64,000 nucleotides of DNA, from the NCBI GenBank assembly GCA_037783545.1, contig JBBELK010001226.1, positions 106,112-170,111 of the forward strand, given 5' to 3'. Shown here piece after piece: positions 22,404-35,506 of this stretch. Under the pieces are notes generated by a model. The model was given only the letters and a program-made list of their open reading frames with translations. It was not told the origin of the DNA and searched no databases. The DNA is from Henricia sp. BOLD:AAB3569 (lineage: Eukaryota; Echinodermata; Asteroidea; Spinulosida; Echinasteridae). Position numbers and translations under genes: made by a program. Numbering within the stretch: the first letter of the stretch is position 1; each line of letters starts with the position of its first letter.

Positions 22404-24779
22404 GTGGCTGTCTGTACACACCTCTTTGGGGTACTCCTGAGTTGTGCGCATGCTCAGTCATTCGGACTGTCGTTAACGCACCGCAGTTTGGCTCGGCAAT
22501 TTGGTCAAAGTGTGGTCCAAACGTCGGCAAATTTGGAGGTCGAAAAATGTTCCGACGAACTTCAAATTTTGCATGCTTTAAACTCTCTATATTGCGCACT
22601 TGTCATAAAAAATTTACAGACTTTCGCCGGGAAATGGCAGAGAAATTTCAAAGTTTAGAAAAAACTGGGTTGAGGCTTCCTGACTGCTCTCACGCAAACC
22701 GTGGCTGTCTGTACACACCTCTTTGGGGTACTCCTGAGTTGTGCGCATGCTCAGTCATTCGGACTGTCGTTAACGCACCGCAGTTTGGCTCGGCAATTTG
22801 GTCAAAGTGTGGTCCAAACGTCGGCAAATTTGGAGGTCGAAAAATGTTCCGACGAACTTCAAATTTTGCATGCCCTAAACTCTCTATATTGCGCACTTGT
22901 CATAAAAAAATGACAGACTTTCGCCGGGAAATGGCAGAGAAATTTCAAAGTTTAGAAAAAACTGGGTTGAGGCTTCCTGACTGCTCTCACGCAAACCGTG
23001 GCTGTCTGTACACACCTCTTTGGGGTACTATTGAGTTGTGCGCATGCTCAGTCATTCGGACTGTCGTTAACGCACCGCAGTTTGGCTCGGCAATTTGGTC
23101 AAAGTGTGGTCCAAACGTCGGCAAATTTGGAGGTCGAAAAATGTTCCGACGAACTTCAAATTTTGCATGCCCTAAACTCTCTATATTGCGCACTTGTCAT
23201 ACAAAATTGACAGACTTTCGCCGGGAAATGGCAGAGAAATTTCAAAGTTTAGAAAAAACTGGGTTGAGGCTTCCTGACTGCTCTCACGCAAACCGTGGCT
23301 GTCTGTACACACCTCTTTGGGGTACTATTGAGTTGTGCGCATGCTCAGTCATTCGGACTGTCGTTAACGCACCGCAGTTTGGCTCGGCAATTTGGTCAAA
23401 GTGTGGTCCAAACGTCGGCAAATTTGGAGGTCGAAAAATGTTCCGACGAACTTCAAATTTTGCATGCCCTAAACTCTCTATATTGCGCACTTGTCATAAA
23501 AAATTGACAGACTTTCGCCGGGAAATGGCAGAGAAATTTCAAAGTTTAGAAAAAACTGGGTTGAGGCTTCCTGACTGCTCTCACGCAAACCGTGGCTGTC
23601 TGTACACACCTCTTTGGGGTACTCCTGAGTTGTGCGCATGCTCAGTCATTCGGACTGTCGTTAACGCACCGCAGTTTGGCTCGGCAATTTGGTCAAAGTG
23701 TGGTCCAAACGTCGGCAAATTTGGAGGTCGAAAAATGTTCCGACGAACTTCAAATTTTGCATGCCCTAAACTCTCTATATTGCGCACTTGTCATAAAAAA
23801 TTGACAGACTTTCGCCGGGAAATGGCAGAGAAATTTCAAAGTTTAGAAAAAACTGGGTTGAGGCTTCCTGACTGCTCTCACGCAAACCGTGGCTGTCTGT
23901 ACACACCTCTTTGGGGTACTCCTGAGTTGTGCGCATGCTCAGTCATTCGTACTGTCGTTAACGCACCGCAGTTTGGCTCGGCAATTTGGTCAAAGTGTGG
24001 TCCAAACGTCGGCAAATTTGGAGGTCGAAAAATGTTCCGACGAACTTCAAATTTTGCATGCCCTAAACTCTCTATATTGCGCACTTGTCATAAAAAATTG
24101 ACAGACTTTCGCCGGGAAATGGCAGAGAAATTTCAAAGTTTAGAAAAAACTGGGTTGAGGCTTCCTGACTGCTCTCACGCAAACCGTGGCTGTCTGTACA
24201 CACCTCTTTGGGGTACTCCTGAGTTGTGCGCAAGCTCAGTCATTCGGACTGTCGTTAACGCACCGCAGTTTGGCTCGGCAATTTGGTCAAAGTGTGGTCC
24301 AAACGTCGGCAAATTTGGAGGTCGAAAAATGTTCCGACGAACTTCAAATTTTGCATGCTTTAAACTCTCTATATTGCGCACTTGTCATAAAAAATTTACA
24401 GACTTTCGCCGGGAAATGGCAGAGAAATTTCAAAGTTTAGAAAAAACTGGGTTGAGGCTTCCTGACTGCTCTCACGCAAACCGTGGCTGTCTGTACACAC
24501 CTCTTTGGGGTACTCCTGAGTTGTGCGCATGCTCAGTCATTCGGACTGTCGTTAACGCACCGCAGTTTGGCTCGGCAATTTGGTCAAAGTGTGGTCCAAA
24601 CGTCGGCAAATTTGGAGGTCGAAAAATGTTCCGACGAACTTCAAATTTTGCATGCCCTAAACTCTCTATATTGCGCACTTGTCATAAAAAATTGACAGAC
24701 TTTCGCCGGGAAATGGCAGAGAAATTTCAAAGTTTAGAAAAAACTGGGTTGAGGCTTCCTGACTGCTCTCACGCAAACC
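22404..24779 (+). repeat. Eight-monomer block, left copy of a dispersed duplication
   Basis: The ordered markers catgctttaaa, actattgag, catacaaaattg, actattgag, ttcgtactg and gcgcaagctcag with catgctttaaa recur at 27485-29860 with a constant 5081-bp offset. That is 17 monomers plus 32 bp added in the noisy block between them. Minor differences include the A7 run near 22912. Confidence 0.8.
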
Positions 24780-25859
24780 GTGGCTGTCTGTACACACCTC
24801 TTTGGGGTACTATTGAGTTGTGCGCATGCTCAGTCATTCGGACTGTCGTTAACGCACCGCAGTTTGGCTCGGCAATTTGGTCAAAGTGTGGTCCAAACGT
24901 CGGCAAATTTGGAGGTCGAAAAATGTTCCGACGAACTTCAAATTTTGCATGCCCTAAACTCTCTATATTGCGCACTTGTCATAAAAAATTGACAGACTTT
25001 CGCCGGGAAATGGCAGAGAAATTTCAAAGTTTAGAAAAAACTGGGTTGAGGCTTCCTGACTGCTCTCACGCAAACCGTGGCTGTCTGTACACACCTCTTT
25101 GGGGTACTCCTGAGTTGTGCGCATGCTCAGTCATTCGGACTGTCGTTAACGCACCGCAGTTTGGCTCGGCAATTTGGTCAAAGTGTGGTCCAAACGTCGG
25201 CAAATTTGGAGGTCGAAAAATGTTCCGACGAACTTCAAATTTTGCATGCCCTAAACTCTCTATATTGCGCACTTGTCATAAAAAATTGACAGACTTTCGC
25301 CGGGAAATGGCAGATAAATTTCAAAGTTTAGAAAAAACTGGGTTGAGGCTTCCTGACTGCTCTCACGCAAACCGTGGCTGTCTGTACACACCTCTTTGGT
25401 GTACTATTGATTTGTGCGCATGCTCAGTCATTCGGACTGTCGTTAACGCACCGCAGTTTGGCTCGGCAATTTGGTCAAAGTGTGGTCCAAACGTCGGCAA
25501 ATTTGGAGGTCGAAAAATGTTCCGACGAACTTCAAATTTTGCATGCCCTAAACTCTCTATATTGCGCACTTGTCATAAAAAATTGACAGACTTTCGCCGG
25601 GAAATGGCAGAGAAATTTCAAAGTTTAGAAAAAACTGGGTTGAGGCTTCCTGACTGCTCTCACGCAAACCGTGGCTGTCTGTACACACCTCTTTGGGGTA
25701 CTATTGAGTTGTGCGCATGCTCAGTCATTCGGACTGTCGTTAACGCACCGCAGTTTGGCTCGGCAATTTGGTCAAAGTGTGGTCCAAACGTCGGCAAATT
25801 TGGAGGTCGAAAAATGTTCCGACGAACTTCAAATTTTGCATGCCCTAAACTCTCTATAT

Positions 25860-27480
25860 TTGCGCACTTGTCATAAAAAATTGGACAGACTTTCGCCGGG
25901 AAATGGCAGAGAAATTTCAAAGTTTAGAAAAACTGGGTTGAGGCTTCCTGACTGCTCTCAAACAAACCCGTGGCTGTCTATACACACCTCTTTGGGGGTA
26001 CTCTGAGGTTGTGCGCATGCTCAGTCATTCGGACTGTCGTTAACGCACCGCAGTTTGGCTCGGCAATTTGGGTCAAAGTGTGGTCCAAACGTCGGCAAAT
26101 TTGAGAGGTCGAAAAATGTTCCGACGAACTTCAAATTTTGCATGCCCTAAACTCTCTATATTGCGCACTTGTCATAAAAAAATGACAGACTTTCGCCGGG
26201 GAAATGGCAGAGAAATTTTCATAGTTTAGAAAAAACTGGGTTGAGGCTTCCCTGACTGCTCTCACGCAAACCGTGGCTGTCTGTACACACCTCTTTGGGG
26301 TACTCCTGAGTTGTGCGCATTGCTCAGTCATTCGGACTGTCGTTAACGCACCGCAGTTTGGCTCGGCAATTTGGTCAAAGTGTGGTCCAAACGGTCGTCG
26401 AATTTGGAGGTCGAAAAATGTTCCGGACGAACTATAAATTTTGCATGCCTAAACTCTCTATATTGCGCACATGTCATAAAAAATTGACAGACTTTCGCCG
26501 GGAAATGGCAGAGAAATTTCAAAGTTTAGAAAAACTGGGTTGAGGCTTCCTGACTGCTCTCACGCAAACGGTGGCTGTCTGTACACACCTCTTTGGGGTA
26601 CTCCTGAGTTGTGCGCATGCTCAGTCATTCGGACTGTCGTTAACGCACCGCAGTTTGGCTCGGCAATTTGGTCAAAGTGTGGTCCAAACGTCGGCAAATT
26701 TGGAGGTCGAAAAATGTTCCGACGAACTTCAAATTTTGGCATGCCCCTAAACTCTCTATATTGCGCACTTGTCATAAAAAATTGACAGACTTTCGCCGGG
26801 AAATGGCAGAGAAATTTCAAAGTTTAGGAAAAAACTGGGTTGAGGCTTCCTGACTGCTCTCTCACGCAAACCGTGGCTGTCTGTACACACCTCTTTTGGG
26901 GTACTCCTGAGTTTGTGCGCATGCTCAGTCATTCGGACTGTCGTTAACGCACCGCAGTTTGGGCTCGGCAATTTGGTCAAAGTGTGGTCCAAACGTCGGC
27001 AAATTTGGGAGGTCGAAAAATGTTCCGACGAACTTCAATTTTTGCATGCCCTAAACTCTCTATATTGCGCACTTGTCATAAAAAATGACAGACTTTCGCC
27101 GGGAAATGGCAGAGAAATTTCAAAGTTTAGAAAAAACTGGGTTGAGGCTTCCTGACTGCTCTCACGCAAACCGTGGCTGTCTGTACACACCTCTTTGGGG
27201 TACTCCTGAGTTTGTGCGCCATGCTCAGTCATTCGGACTGTCGTTAACGCACCGCAGTTTGGCTCGGCAATTTGGTCAAAGTGTGGTCCAAACGTCGGCA
27301 AATTTGGAGGTCGAAAAATGTTCCGACGAACTTCAAATTTTGCATGCCCTAAACTCTCTATATTGCGCACTTGTCATAAAAAATTGACAGACTTTCGCCG
27401 GGAAATGGCAGAGAAATTTCAAAGTTTAGAAAAAACTGGGTTGAGGCTTCCTGACTGCTCTCACGCAAACCGTGGCCGCA
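25860..27480 (+). repeat. Indel-rich satellite block I (probable low-quality sequence)
   Basis: About five monomers here carry some two to three dozen single-base insertions, deletions or substitutions, many lengthening or shortening short homopolymers (for example tttgggggtactctgagg, tttgggctcgg, aattttggcatgcccc). Flanking monomers on both sides are nearly free of indels. At 27473-27485 a 13-bp piece, cgcaaaccgtggc, is duplicated at the right boundary. Raw long-read error or a poor assembly join explains this better than biology. Confidence 0.75.
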
Positions 27481-27484
27481 AACC

Positions 27485-29860
27485 GTGGCTGTCTGTACAC
27501 ACCTCTTTGGGGTACTCCTGAGTTGTGCGCATGCTCAGTCATTCGGACTGTCGTTAACGCACCGCAGTTTGGCTCGGCAATTTGGTCAAAGTGTGGTCCA
27601 AACGTCGGCAAATTTGGAGGTCGAAAAATGTTCCGACGAACTTCAAATTTTGCATGCTTTAAACTCTCTATATTGCGCACTTGTCATAAAAAAATTACAG
27701 ACTTTCGCCGGGAAATGGCAGAGAAATTTCAAAGTTTAGAAAAAACTGGGTTGAGGCTTCCTGACTGCTCTCACGCAAACCGTGGCTGTCTGTACACACC
27801 TCTTTGGGGTACTCCTGAGTTGTGCGCATGCTCAGTCATTCGGACTGTCGTTAACGCACCGCAGTTTGGCTCGGCAATTTGGTCAAAGTGTGGTCCAAAC
27901 GTCGGCAAATTTGGAGGTCGAAAAATGTTCCGACGAACTTCAAATTTTGCATGCCCTAAACTCTCTATATTGCGCACTTGTCATAAAAAATTGACAGACT
28001 TTCGCCGGGAAATGGCAGAGAAATTTCAAAGTTTAGAAAAAACTGGGTTGAGGCTTCCTGACTGCTCTCACGCAAACCGTGGCTGTCTGTACACACCTCT
28101 TTGGGGTACTATTGAGTTGTGCGCATGCTCAGTCATTCGGACTGTCGTTAACGCACCGCAGTTTGGCTCGGCAATTTGGTCAAAGTGTGGTCCAAACGTC
28201 GGCAAATTTGGAGGTCGAAAAATGTTCCGACGAACTTCAAATTTTGCATGCCCTAAACTCTCTATATTGCGCACTTGTCATACAAAATTGACAGACTTTC
28301 GCCGGGAAATGGCAGAGAAATTTCAAAGTTTAGAAAAAACTGGGTTGAGGCTTCCTGACTGCTCTCACGCAAACCGTGGCTGTCTGTACACACCTCTTTG
28401 GGGTACTATTGAGTTGTGCGCATGCTCAGTCATTCGGACTGTCGTTAACGCACCGCAGTTTGGCTCGGCAATTTGGTCAAAGTGTGGTCCAAACGTCGGC
28501 AAATTTGGAGGTCGAAAAATGTTCCGACGAACTTCAAATTTTGCATGCCCTAAACTCTCTATATTGCGCACTTGTCATAAAAAATTGACAGACTTTCGCC
28601 GGGAAATGGCAGAGAAATTTCAAAGTTTAGAAAAAACTGGGTTGAGGCTTCCTGACTGCTCTCACGCAAACCGTGGCTGTCTGTACACACCTCTTTGGGG
28701 TACTCCTGAGTTGTGCGCATGCTCAGTCATTCGGACTGTCGTTAACGCACCGCAGTTTGGCTCGGCAATTTGGTCAAAGTGTGGTCCAAACGTCGGCAAA
28801 TTTGGAGGTCGAAAAATGTTCCGACGAACTTCAAATTTTGCATGCCCTAAACTCTCTATATTGCGCACTTGTCATAAAAAATTGACAGACTTTCGCCGGG
28901 AAATGGCAGAGAAATTTCAAAGTTTAGAAAAAACTGGGTTGAGGCTTCCTGACTGCTCTCACGCAAACCGTGGCTGTCTGTACACACCTCTTTGGGGTAC
29001 TCCTGAGTTGTGCGCATGCTCAGTCATTCGTACTGTCGTTAACGCACCGCAGTTTGGCTCGGCAATTTGGTCAAAGTGTGGTCCAAACGTCGGCAAATTT
29101 GGAGGTCGAAAAATGTTCCGACGAACTTCAAATTTTGCATGCCCTAAACTCTCTATATTGCGCACTTGTCATAAAAAATTGACAGACTTTCGCCGGGAAA
29201 TGGCAGAGAAATTTCAAAGTTTAGAAAAAACTGGGTTGAGGCTTCCTGACTGCTCTCACGCAAACCGTGGCTGTCTGTACACACCTCTTTGGGGTACTCC
29301 TGAGTTGTGCGCAAGCTCAGTCATTCGGACTGTCGTTAACGCACCGCAGTTTGGCTCGGCAATTTGGTCAAAGTGTGGTCCAAACGTCGGCAAATTTGGA
29401 GGTCGAAAAATGTTCCGACGAACTTCAAATTTTGCATGCTTTAAACTCTCTATATTGCGCACTTGTCATAAAAAATTTACAGACTTTCGCCGGGAAATGG
29501 CAGAGAAATTTCAAAGTTTAGAAAAAACTGGGTTGAGGCTTCCTGACTGCTCTCACGCAAACCGTGGCTGTCTGTACACACCTCTTTGGGGTACTCCTGA
29601 GTTGTGCGCATGCTCAGTCATTCGGACTGTCGTTAACGCACCGCAGTTTGGCTCGGCAATTTGGTCAAAGTGTGGTCCAAACGTCGGCAAATTTGGAGGT
29701 CGAAAAATGTTCCGACGAACTTCAAATTTTGCATGCCCTAAACTCTCTATATTGCGCACTTGTCATAAAAAATTGACAGACTTTCGCCGGGAAATGGCAG
29801 AGAAATTTCAAAGTTTAGAAAAAACTGGGTTGAGGCTTCCTGACTGCTCTCACGCAAACC
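27485..29860 (+). repeat. Eight-monomer block, right copy of a dispersed duplication
   Basis: Right-hand partner of 22404-24779. It is the first clean sequence after indel-rich block I, so the noisy block lies inside the duplicated arrangement. Downstream of 29861 the marker order diverges from the left copy. Confidence 0.8.
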
Positions 29861-30751
29861 GTGGCTGTCTGTACACACCTCTTTGGGGTACTCCTGAGTT
29901 GTGCGCATGCTCAGTCATTCGGACTGTCGTTAACGCACCGCAGTTTGGCTCGGCAATTTGGTCAAAGTGTGGTCCAAACGTCGGCAAATTTGGAGGTCGA
30001 AAAATGTTCCGACGAACTTCAAATTTTGCATGCCCTAAACTCTCTATATTGCGCACTTGTCATAAAAAATTGACAGACTTTCGCCGGGAAATGGCAGAGA
30101 AATTTCAAAGTTTAGAAAAAACTGGGTTGAGGCTTCCTGACTGCTCTCACGCAAACCGTGGCTGTCTGTACACACCTCTTTGGGGTACTATTGAGTTGTG
30201 CGCATGCTCAGTCATTCGGACTGTCGTTAACGCACCGCAGTTTGGCTCGGCAATTTGGTCAAAGTGTGGTCCAAACGTCGGCAAATTTGGAGGTCGAAAA
30301 ATGTTCCGACGAACTTCAAATTTTGCATGCCCTAAACTCTCTATATTGCGCACTTGTCATAAAAAATTGACAGACTTTCGCCGGGAAATGGCAGAGAAAT
30401 TTCAAAGTTTAGAAAAAACTGGGTTGAGGCTTCCTGACTGCTCTCACGCAAACCGTGGCTGTCTGTACACACCTCTTTGGGGTACTCCTGAGTTGTGCGC
30501 ATGCTCAGTCATTCGGACTGTCGTTAACGCACCGCAGTTTGGCTCGGCAATTTGGTCAAAGTGTGGTCCAAACGTCGGCAAATTTGGAGGTCGAAAAATG
30601 TTCCGACGAACTTCAAATTTTGCATGCCCTAAACTCTCTATATTGCGCACTTGTCATAAAAAATTGACAGACTTTCGCCGGGAAATGGCAGAGAAATTTC
30701 AAAGTTTAGAAAAAACTGGGTTGAGGCTTCCTGACTGCTCTCACGCAAACC

Positions 30752-33085
30752 GTGGCTGTCTGTACACACCTCTTTGGGGTACTCCAGAGTTGTGCGCATG
30801 CTCAGTCATTCGGACTGTCGTTAACGCACCGCAGTTTGGCTCGGCAATTTGGTCAAAGTGTGGTCCAAACGTCGGCAAATTTGGAGGTCGAAAAATGTTC
30901 CGACGAACTTCAAATTTTGCATGCTTTAAACTCTCTATATTGCGCACTTGTCATAAAAAATTTACAGACTTTCGCCGGGAAATGGCAGAGAAATTTCAAA
31001 GTTTAGAAAAAAACTGGGTTGAGGCTTCCTGACTGCTCTCACGCAAACCGTGGCTGTCTGTACACACCTCTTTGGGGTACTCCTGAGTTGTGCGCATGCT
31101 CAGTCATTCGGACTGTCGTTAACGCACCGCAGTTTGGCTCGGCAATTTGGTCAAAGTGTGGTCCAAACGTCGGCAAATTTGGAGGTCGAAAAATGTTCCG
31201 ACGAACTTCAAATTTTGCATGCCCTAAACTCTCTATATTGCGCCTTGTCATAAAAAATTGACAGACTTTCGCCGGGAAATGGCAGAGAAATTTCAAAGTT
31301 TAGAAAAAACTGGGTTGAGGCTTCCTGACTGCTCTCACGCAAACCGTGGCTGTCTGTACACACCTCTTTGGGGTACTCCTGAGTTGTGCGCATGCTCAGT
31401 CATTCGTACTGTCGTTAACGCACCGCAGTTTGGCTCGGCAATTTGGTCAAAGTGTGGTCCAAACGTCGGCAAATTTGGAGGTCGAAAAATGTTCCGACGA
31501 ACTTCAAATTTTGCATGCCCTAAACTCTCTATATTGCGCACTTGTCATAAAAAATTGACAGACTTTCGCCGGGAAATGGCAGAGAAATTTCAAAGTTTAG
31601 AAAAAACTGGGTTGAGGCTTCCTGACTGCTCTCACGCAAACCGTGGCTGTCTGTACACACCTCTTTGGGGTACTCCAGAGTTGTGCGCATGCTCAGTCAT
31701 TCGGACTGTCGTTAACGCACCGCAGTTTGGCTCGGCAATTTGGTCAAAGTGTGGTCCAAACGTCGGCAAATTTGGAGGTCGAAAAATGTTCCGACGAACT
31801 TCAAATTTTGCATGCTTTAAACTCTCTATATTGCGCACTTGTCATAAAAAATTTACAGACTTTCGCCGGGAAATGGCAGAGAAATTTCAAAGTTTAGAAA
31901 AAAACTGGGTTGAGGCTTCCTGACTGCTCTCACGCAAACCGTGGCTGTCTGTACACACCTCTTTGGGGTACTCCTGAGTTGTGCGCATGCTCAGTCATTC
32001 GGACTGTCGTTAACGCACCGCAGTTTGGCTCGGCAATTTGGTCAAAGTGTGGTCCAAACGTCGGCAAATTTGGAGGTCGAAAAATGTTCCGACGAACTTC
32101 AAATTTTGCATGCCCTAAACTCTCTATATTGCGCACTTGTCATAAAAAATTGACAGACTTTCGCCGGGAAATGGCAGAGAAATTTCAAAGTTTAGAAAAA
32201 ACTGGGTTGAGGCTTCCTGACTGCTCTCACGCAAACCGTGGCTGTCTGTACACACCTCTTTGGGGTACTCCTGAGTTGTGCGCATGCTCAGTCATTCGTA
32301 CTGTCGTTAACGCACCGCAGTTTGGCTCGGCAATTTGGTCAAAGTGTGGTCCAAACGTCGGCAAATTTGGAGGTCGAAAAATGTTCCGACGAACTTCAAA
32401 TTTTGCATGCCCTAAACTCTCTATATTGCGCACTTGTCATAAAAAATTGACAGACTTTCGCCGGGAAATGGCAGAGAAATTTCAAAGTTTAGAAAAAACT
32501 GGGTTGAGGCTTCCTGACTGCTCTCACGCAAACCGTGGCTGTCTGTACACACCTCTTTGGGGTACTCCTGAGTTGTGCGCATGCTCAGTCATTCGTACTG
32601 TCGTTAACGCACCGCAGTTTGGCTCGGCAATTTGGTCAAAGTGTGGTCCAAACGTCGGCAAATTTGGAGGTCGAAAAATGTTCCGACGAACTTCAAATTT
32701 TGCATGCCCTAAACTCTCTATATTGCGCACTTGTCATAAAAAATTGACAGACTTTCGCCGGGAAATGGCAGAGAAATTTCAAAGTTTAGAAAAAACTGGG
32801 TTGAGGCTTCCTGACTGCTCTCACGCAAACCGTGGCTGTCTGTACACACCTCTTTGGGGTACTCCAGAGTTGTGCGCATGCTCAGTCATTCGGACTGTCG
32901 TTAACGCACCGCAGTTTGGCTCGGCAATTTGGTCAAAGTGTGGTCCAAACGTCGGCAAATTTGGAGGTCGAAAAATGTTCCGACGAACTTCAAATTTTGC
33001 ATGCTTTAAACTCTCTATATTGCGCACTTGTCATAAAAAATTTACAGACTTTCGCCGGGAAATGGCAGAGAAATTTCAAAGTTTA
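30752..33085 (+). repeat. Iterated actccagag higher-order repeat
   Basis: Monomers carrying both actccagag and catgctttaaa start at 30752, 31643 and 32832, spaced 891 and 1189 bp. Each of the first two is followed by an unmodified monomer after an extra A in gtttagaaaaaaactggg, then by a ttcgtactg monomer. The longer second spacing comes from an extra ttcgtactg monomer (32238 and 32535), which points to unequal exchange. Confidence 0.8.
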
Positions 33086-33128
33086 GAAAAAACTGGGTTG
33101 AGGCTTCCTGACTGCTCTCACGCAAACC

Positions 33129-34317
33129 GTGGCTGTCTGTACACACCTCTTTGGGGTACTCCTGAGTTGTGCGCATGCTCAGTCATTCGGACTGTCGTTA
33201 ACGCACCGCAGTTTGGCTCGGCAATTTGGTCAAAGTGTGGTCCAAACGTCGGCAAATTTGGAGGTCGAAAAATGTTCCGACGAACTTCAAATTTTGCATG
33301 CCCTAAACTCTCTATATTGCGCACTTGTCATAAAAAATTGACAGACTTTCGCCGGGAAATGGCAGAGAAATTTCAAAGTTTAGAAAAAACTGGGTTGAGG
33401 CTTCCTGACTGCTCTCACGCAAACCGTGGCTGTCTGTACACACCTCTTTGGGGTACTATTGAGTTGTGCGCATGCTCAGTCATTCGGACTGTCGTTAACG
33501 CACCGCAGTTTGGCTCGGCAATTTGGTCAAAGTGTGGTCCAAACGTCGGCAAATTTGGAGGTCGAAAAATGTTCCGACGAACTTCAAATTTTGCATGCCC
33601 TAAACTCTCTATATTGCGCACTTGTCATAAAAAATTGACAGACTTTCGCCGGGAAATGGCAGAGAAATTTCAAAGTTTAGAAAAAACTGGGTTGAGGCTT
33701 CCTGACTGCTCTCACGCAAACCGTGGCTGTCTGTACACACCTCTTTGGGGTACTCCTGAGTTGTGCGCAAGCTCAATCATTCGGACTGTCGTTAACGCAC
33801 CGCAGTTTGGCTCGGCAATTTGGTCAAAGTGTGGTCCAAACGTCGGCAAATTTGGAGGTCGAAAAATGTTCCGACGAACTTCAAATTTTGCATGCCCTAA
33901 ACTCTCTATATTGCGCACTTGTCATAAAAAATTGACAGACTTTCGCCGGGAAATGGCAGAGAAATTTCAAAGTTTAGAAAAAACTGGGTTGAGGCTTCCT
34001 GACTGCTCTCACGCAAACCGTGGCTGTCTGTACACACCTCTTTGGGGTACTCCTGAGTTGTGCGCATGCTCAGTCATTCGGACTGTCGTTAACGCACCGC
34101 AGTTTGGCTCGGCAATTTGGTCAAAGTGTGGTCCAAAGGTCGGCAAATTTGGAGGTCGAAAAATGTTCCGACGAACTTCAAATTTTGCATGCCCTAAACT
34201 CTCTATATTGCGCACTTGTCATAAAAAAATTGACAGACTTTCGCCTGGAAATGGCAGAGAAATTTCAAAGTTTAGAAAAAACTGGGTTGAGGCTTCCTGA
34301 CTGCTCTCACGCAAACC
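33129..34317 (+). repeat. Four-monomer higher-order unit, copy 1 (1189 bp)
   Basis: The ordered monomers are: unmodified; actattgag (33464); gcgcaagctcaatcat (33767); and ccaaaggtcgg (34134) with an A7 run and gcctggaaatgg. The complete set is repeated immediately downstream. Confidence 0.88.
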
Positions 34318-35506
34318 GTGGCTGTCTGTACACACCTCTTTGGGGTACTCCTGAGTTGTGCGCATGCTCAGTCATTCGGACTGTCGTTAACGCACCGCAG
34401 TTTGGCTCGGCAATTTGGTCAAAGTGTGGTCCAAACGTCGGCAAATTTGGAGGTCGAAAAATGTTCCGACGAACTTCAAATTTTGCATGCCCTAAACTCT
34501 CTATATTGCGCACTTGTCATAAAAAATTGACAGACTTTCGCCGGGAAATGGCAGAGAAATTTCAAAGTTTAGAAAAAACTGGGTTGAGGCTTCCTGACTG
34601 CTCTCACGCAAACCGTGGCTGTCTGTACACACCTCTTTGGGGTACTATTGAGTTGTGCGCATGCTCAGTCATTCGGACTGTCGTTAACGCACCGCAGTTT
34701 GGCTCGGCAATTTGGTCAAAGTGTGGTCCAAACGTCGGCAAATTTGGAGGTCGAAAAATGTTCCGACGAACTTCAAATTTTGCATGCCCTAAACTCTCTA
34801 TATTGCGCACTTGTCATAAAAAATTGACAGACTTTCGCCGGGAAATGGCAGAGAAATTTCAAAGTTTAGAAAAAACTGGGTTGAGGCTTCCTGACTGCTC
34901 TCACGCAAACCGTGGCTGTCTGTACACACCTCTTTGGGGTACTCCTGAGTTGTGCGCAAGCTCAATCATTCGGACTGTCGTTAACGCACCGCAGTTTGGC
35001 TCGGCAATTTGGTCAAAGTGTGGTCCAAACGTCGGCAAATTTGGAGGTCGAAAAATGTTCCGACGAACTTCAAATTTTGCATGCCCTAAACTCTCTATAT
35101 TGCGCACTTGTCATAAAAAATTGACAGACTTTCGCCGGGAAATGGCAGAGAAATTTCAAAGTTTAGAAAAAAATGGGTTGAGGCTTCCTGACTGCTCTCA
35201 CGCAAACCGTGGCTGTCTGTACACACCTCTTTGGGGTACTCCTGAGTTGTGCGCATGCTCAGTCATTCGGACTGTCGTTAACGCACCGCAGTTTGGCTCG
35301 GCAATTTGGTCAAAGTGTGGTCCAAAGGTCGGCAAATTTGGAGGTCGAAAAATGTTCCGACGAACTTCAAATTTTGCATGCCCTAAACTCTCTATATTGC
35401 GCACTTGTCATAAAAAAATTGACAGACTTTCGCCTGGAAATGGCAGAGAAATTTCAAAGTTTAGAAAAAACTGGGTTGAGGCTTCCTGACTGCTCTCACG
35501 CAAACC
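34318..35506 (+). repeat. Four-monomer higher-order unit, copy 2 (1189 bp)
   Basis: Tandem copy of 33129-34317 with all markers at a constant 1189-bp offset. The visible difference is gaaaaaaatggg near 35167 in place of gaaaaaactggg. Near-identity implies recent duplication. Confidence 0.88.

Larger units (their letters stand above)
13475..25859 (+). repeat. SINE-free satellite block with variant monomers
   Basis: About 41 tandem monomers, mostly exactly 297 bp. They differ by marker substitutions such as aattgtgcatg, ttcgtactg, catgctttaaa, aaatttacag and actattgag. The markers recur in ordered sets, which shows local higher-order repeats (listed separately). No unique sequence or gene was seen. 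Long reading frames such as 13483-16644 and 20066-25876 follow from the 99-codon period. Confidence 0.92.

Noticed and set aside
25860-27480. Ancient decayed satellite relic
   Set aside because: Changes are dominated by one-base homopolymer indels, with sharp boundaries against clean sequence; sequencing or assembly error fits better.
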